Shown in pieces: positions 3,622 to 6,298 of a stretch of 6,298 nucleotides of DNA. The notes below the pieces were generated by a model that was not told the DNA's origin, searched no databases, and saw nothing but the letters and a program-made list of their open reading frames with translations. The first letter of the stretch is position 1, and the number at the start of each line of letters is the position of its first letter. The position numbers were made by a program, and so were the translations under genes. The stretch is from Clostridiales bacterium (GTDB lineage Bacteria; Bacillota; Clostridia; Christensenellales; CAG-1252), in contig DMCI01000085.1 of assembly GCA_003445835.1 (NCBI GenBank), positions 1 to 6,298 of the forward strand, given 5' to 3'.

Positions 3622-6298
3622 TGTCGTTTACCGTATATAAAGCTCAAACAGCCGATCTTGCCGCGGAAGCGGTCGTTTCCGTGATCAAAGGGGAGGGCAG
3701 GCACGTCGTCATCGCGCCCGATCCCTTTACTTTGGCGGTGGAAAAGACCATCTCGGCAAAACTTGGCAAAAAGAGCTTTTTCAATGTCGAAGTTATGAGT
3801 TTCGCTCGTTTGGCGAGCGTCTTTTTGGGTGAGGACGTCAACGCGTGTTTATCTCCCGCCGGGTCGGTGATGTTGATGGAAAAGGTGATCCGCCGCGAGG
3901 CAAAAAACCTTCTTCACTATCAAAAAGCGGCGGGCAAGCCCGGGTTCGCGGCGGAGATCTACGCCGCCATCACGTCCATCCGCAACAGCGGCGTCACGCC
4001 GCAGGCGCTTTTTGACATTGAGGGCAAACTCAAAGGGTACGTCAAGGCAAAAACGCACGACGTTGCCTATTTGTACGACGCCTATCTTGCCGAACTGCAG
4101 ATCGAACATACCGATAGCACCACTCGCTTGGAAGCGTTGGCAAACTATATTGAAAACAGCGAGGAACTCGGCGACGTTTCCTTTTACGTCGTGGATCACG
4201 TAGATCTTAATCAAAAGCAACTCGAGGTGCTTTCCGCTTTGATAAAAAGGGCAAAGTCCGTTTGCGTCGCCGCAATGGACGGTACGGGCGCGGCAAACTA
4301 TCGTATCTATCCTCCTCTTTTGAAAAAATTGCACTCCGTTGCGGAGCGCACGGGGGTAAAGCTCGTGGAGATTGCCGTTCCGTCCCGCCTTTCTCCTTTG
4401 AAGAAAAAGCTTGCGGACGAGCTGTTTTCCTATTCCTTCTCCGAGGGGGAGACCGACAAGATCGCTTTGTGGGAAGCCAAGGATATGACGGAGGAAGTCA
4501 CTCTTCTTGCCACCGAGATCGTGCGTCTTGTGCGTAAGGAAGGCAAGCGCTTCTCCGACGTTGCGATCATTACGCCTTCTTTTGAAGAGTATCTCCCCGT
4601 TTTGCAACGGGTATTCCGCGCTTACGATATCCCGTTTTTTGCCGATCGACGCGTGCCGCTTTCGGAGTCGGACGTGTTCCGTCATTTGATGCTTGCGCCG
4701 GAGATCTGCGTCAAAAACTACGACGGCGTCCTCGTTCGCAAATACGTTTTGCACGCGTTGTTTGCGTCTTCGGCGGCGGAAAAGGCGGCGTTTTTCGATT
4801 ATACGGATAAAAGCGGCGCCGATCACGGTTTTTTCAAAAAGAAGTTCGATCTTTTTGCGGACGATCCCCTTTATCCCGCGGCGGAAGAGGTGCGTTCTCG
4901 TTTGAACAAGGAGCTTTCCGCGTTTGAAAACCTTCCCAAAACAGCCCTCGTCCGCGAGTATGCCGATGCGTTTAAGGCATTCCTTTTTGAAAACGCGTTT
5001 GACGACAAAGTAGAGTCTTACGTTTTCGATTTGCAACAAGCGGGGCTTCTTGAGCAGGCGGAAGTCATCCGTCAGGTGCCCGAAGCGATGATGGAGCTTT
5101 TGAATACTCTCGTGGAACTGCGTGGGGATGAAACGGTGGAGTTTAAGGAGTTTATCCTTGCGTTGACCGCGGGCGCAGGGCAGGTGAAGATCGCCACACT
5201 CCCGGTCAGTTTGGATTGCGTTTATTTCGCACCCGTCAAGCAAGCGATGTACGCCTCCATTCCCGCCTTGTTCGTCTTGGGCGCGGAGGAAGGACTTTTT
5301 CCCTTGGAAACGGCGCAAGAGGGCATCCTCGGCGCGACGGAATACGCGGCGTGGCAAAACCTGAATATCACCATTGAAAACACAGGCACCGTCGAGCTGG
5401 CGCAAAGCAGATTCCACGCCGTGCAACTTCTTCTTCGCGGCGAGAGGACTTATCTTTCCCATTTGGAAAGCGCCAACCCCTCTCCTTGCTTTTTGCAGAT
5501 CAAGGAGATCTTTTCCCTCCCCGTCAAAAAATGCGCCGACGTTTTGAAAACGTACGATATCGACGTATTGATCCCCACCCGTCACGTGGCGGAAAACTTT
5601 TATGTGGAGTATTCCCGTCGCTATCGTGAAGGACTGCTTTCCGATGTTGAAAAGACCGTCGCCCTTGCCGTGGCGGAAGTTTTGGGAAGAAGTTTTCCGC
5701 AGGAGTCGGAAGAAGAAAAAGTCGAGTATATCGCCGCCAAAAACCTCTTTTTCAAAAAGAACTCGACCAGCGTGTCGGAATTGGAAAGCTACTTTAAGTG
5801 TCCTTTCCTGCATTTCGTAAGATACGGACTGGGCGCCAAGGAAAAACGCGGCGTGTCCTTTGATCTCAGGGACAGCGGTATCGTCGTGCACGAGTGTATG
5901 CAACGTTTTGCGGAGGAGTTGAAGGGCAACTTCGACATTTCGGACGAGGACGCGCGCGCAAGAGCAAAACGCTTGGCGGAAAGCATCCTCGCCGACCCCA
6001 AATACGAGCCCATCAAGCGACAACTCGGGGATAGGGTCATCGCCCGCGAGGTGCGTCGCGCGTCGGAGATCGCCGTAACGGTCAAAAACCAAATCGTAAA
6101 CTCTTCTTTCAAACCGACCTTTTTTGAAAAACACTTTCCCGAAACTTGCGAGAGAAACGCAAACTCTCTTCCGCCTCTCGGCACGGTCAAGATCGAGGGC
6201 GTGTCTTTGAACGGGCAGATCGACCGCGTGGATATCCTCAAAGAGGACGATGGTCTTTACGCGGCGGCGGTCGACTACAAAACGGGCAGCGCCAAAGT
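3621..6298 (+). CDS. addB: AddB/RexB-like subunit of the AddAB helicase-nuclease (3' end cut by window edge)
   Basis: Subunit B of the cytoplasmic AddAB (RexAB) complex, which with AddA resects double-strand DNA ends for RecA-dependent recombination. The 892 visible codons run from an N-terminal inactive-helicase region, through LGAEEGLFP (553-561; the G-x-x-x-G-x-FP motif common to these proteins), to a C-terminal PD-(D/E)xK nuclease. In that domain are SVSELESYFKCPF with Cys727, matching the first of four cysteines that bind an iron-sulfur cluster in AddB; G-x-V-x-H (753-757, His757); QIDRVD with Asp868 and Asp871; and VDYKTG (884-889) with Asp885 and Lys887, the nuclease core. The other three cysteines would lie past the window. 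The N-terminus (FTVYKAQTADLAAEAV, then VVIAPDPFTLAVEK) aligns with the AddB start but has no Walker A GxxxxGKT, as in streptococcal/lactococcal RexB. ATG 3621 keeps the first strand; the next in-frame start, GTG 3681, would lose it. Full proteins have about 1,100 residues. addA is expected downstream. Confidence 0.9.
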   Translation, partial: MSFTVYKAQTADLAAEAVVSVIKGEGRHVVIAPDPFTLAVEKTISAKLGKKSFFNVEVMSFARLASVFLGEDVNACLSPAGSVMLMEKVIRREAKNLLHYQKAAGKPGFAAEIYAAITSIRNSGVTPQALFDIEGKLKGYVKAKTHDVAYLYDAYLAELQIEHTDSTTRLEALANYIENSEELGDVSFYVVDHVDLNQKQLEVLSALIKRAKSVCVAAMDGTGAANYRIYPPLLKKLHSVAERTGVKLVEIAVPSRLSPLKKKLADELFSYSFSEGETDKIALWEAKDMTEEVTLLATEIVRLVRKEGKRFSDVAIITPSFEEYLPVLQRVFRAYDIPFFADRRVPLSESDVFRHLMLAPEICVKNYDGVLVRKYVLHALFASSAAEKAAFFDYTDKSGADHGFFKKKFDLFADDPLYPAAEEVRSRLNKELSAFENLPKTALVREYADAFKAFLFENAFDDKVESYVFDLQQAGLLEQAEVIRQVPEAMMELLNTLVELRGDETVEFKEFILALTAGAGQVKIATLPVSLDCVYFAPVKQAMYASIPALFVLGAEEGLFPLETAQEGILGATEYAAWQNLNITIENTGTVELAQSRFHAVQLLLRGERTYLSHLESANPSPCFLQIKEIFSLPVKKCADVLKTYDIDVLIPTRHVAENFYVEYSRRYREGLLSDVEKTVALAVAEVLGRSFPQESEEEKVEYIAAKNLFFKKNSTSVSELESYFKCPFLHFVRYGLGAKEKRGVSFDLRDSGIVVHECMQRFAEELKGNFDISDEDARARAKRLAESILADPKYEPIKRQLGDRVIAREVRRASEIAVTVKNQIVNSSFKPTFFEKHFPETCERNANSLPPLGTVKIEGVSLNGQIDRVDILKEDDGLYAAAVDYKTGSAK

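Noticed and set aside
3849..6134. A 761-codon open frame on the minus strand
   Set aside because: It lies wholly opposite addB, whose reading frame has clear AddB motifs. The translation is a low-meaning mix rich in Arg, Phe, Leu and Gly with no recognisable domain, and no promoter or ribosome site supports it. It is a shadow of the GC-biased codon use of addB.
1..6298. CRISPR array, tRNA, rRNA, insertion sequence or attachment site
   Set aside because: No regularly spaced repeats, cloverleaf-like segments, transposase motifs or flanking direct repeats were seen on either strand by eye.

Overview
The window looks like chromosomal DNA of a low-to-mid GC, Gram-positive-type anaerobe, probably an uncultured Clostridia-type Bacillota. 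The reasons are sigma-A-like promoters, AGGAGG-type ribosome sites, lipoprotein signal peptides, an AddB/RexB-type recombination protein, and small secreted proteins of a kind I recall from gut Clostridia. This is inferred from style; there is no rRNA or tRNA to place it.

Layout. (1) 2-508 (+): 3' part of a GNAT acetyltransferase gene that enters from the left edge and ends in a strong intrinsic terminator (530-557). (2) 592-2637 (+): a self-contained operon with its own promoter, three tightly spaced genes for a putative lipoprotein (301 aa), a membrane-anchored protein (236 aa) and a small secreted or anchored protein (90 aa), closed by a terminator. The 90-aa protein is little more than a free-standing copy of the C-terminal domain of the first protein. 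The operon is visibly more AT-rich than its surroundings, and none of its proteins has a function I can name. (3) 2654-3544 (-): a putative surface lipoprotein that meets the operon tail to tail at a shared, bidirectional terminator. (4) 3621-6298 (+): the first 892 codons of an addB/rexB-like gene, subunit B of the AddAB (RexAB) double-strand-break repair helicase-nuclease. It runs off the right edge, and addA would be expected beyond.

The lipoprotein gene and addB are divergent. Their promoters lie back to back with overlapping -35 hexamers, so they may compete for RNA polymerase. The addB -10 box sits 6 bases before the ATG, which predicts a leaderless mRNA, and an inverted repeat brackets that -10. 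The operon promoter has a similar inverted repeat around its own -10, and the first operon gene uses an unbroken run of ten G as its ribosome site.

The clearest candidate for something undescribed is the three-gene exported-protein operon with the duplicated YYGTYNG domain. I see no CRISPR array, RNA gene, insertion sequence or known defence system. No gene-free stretch exceeds about 165 bases.
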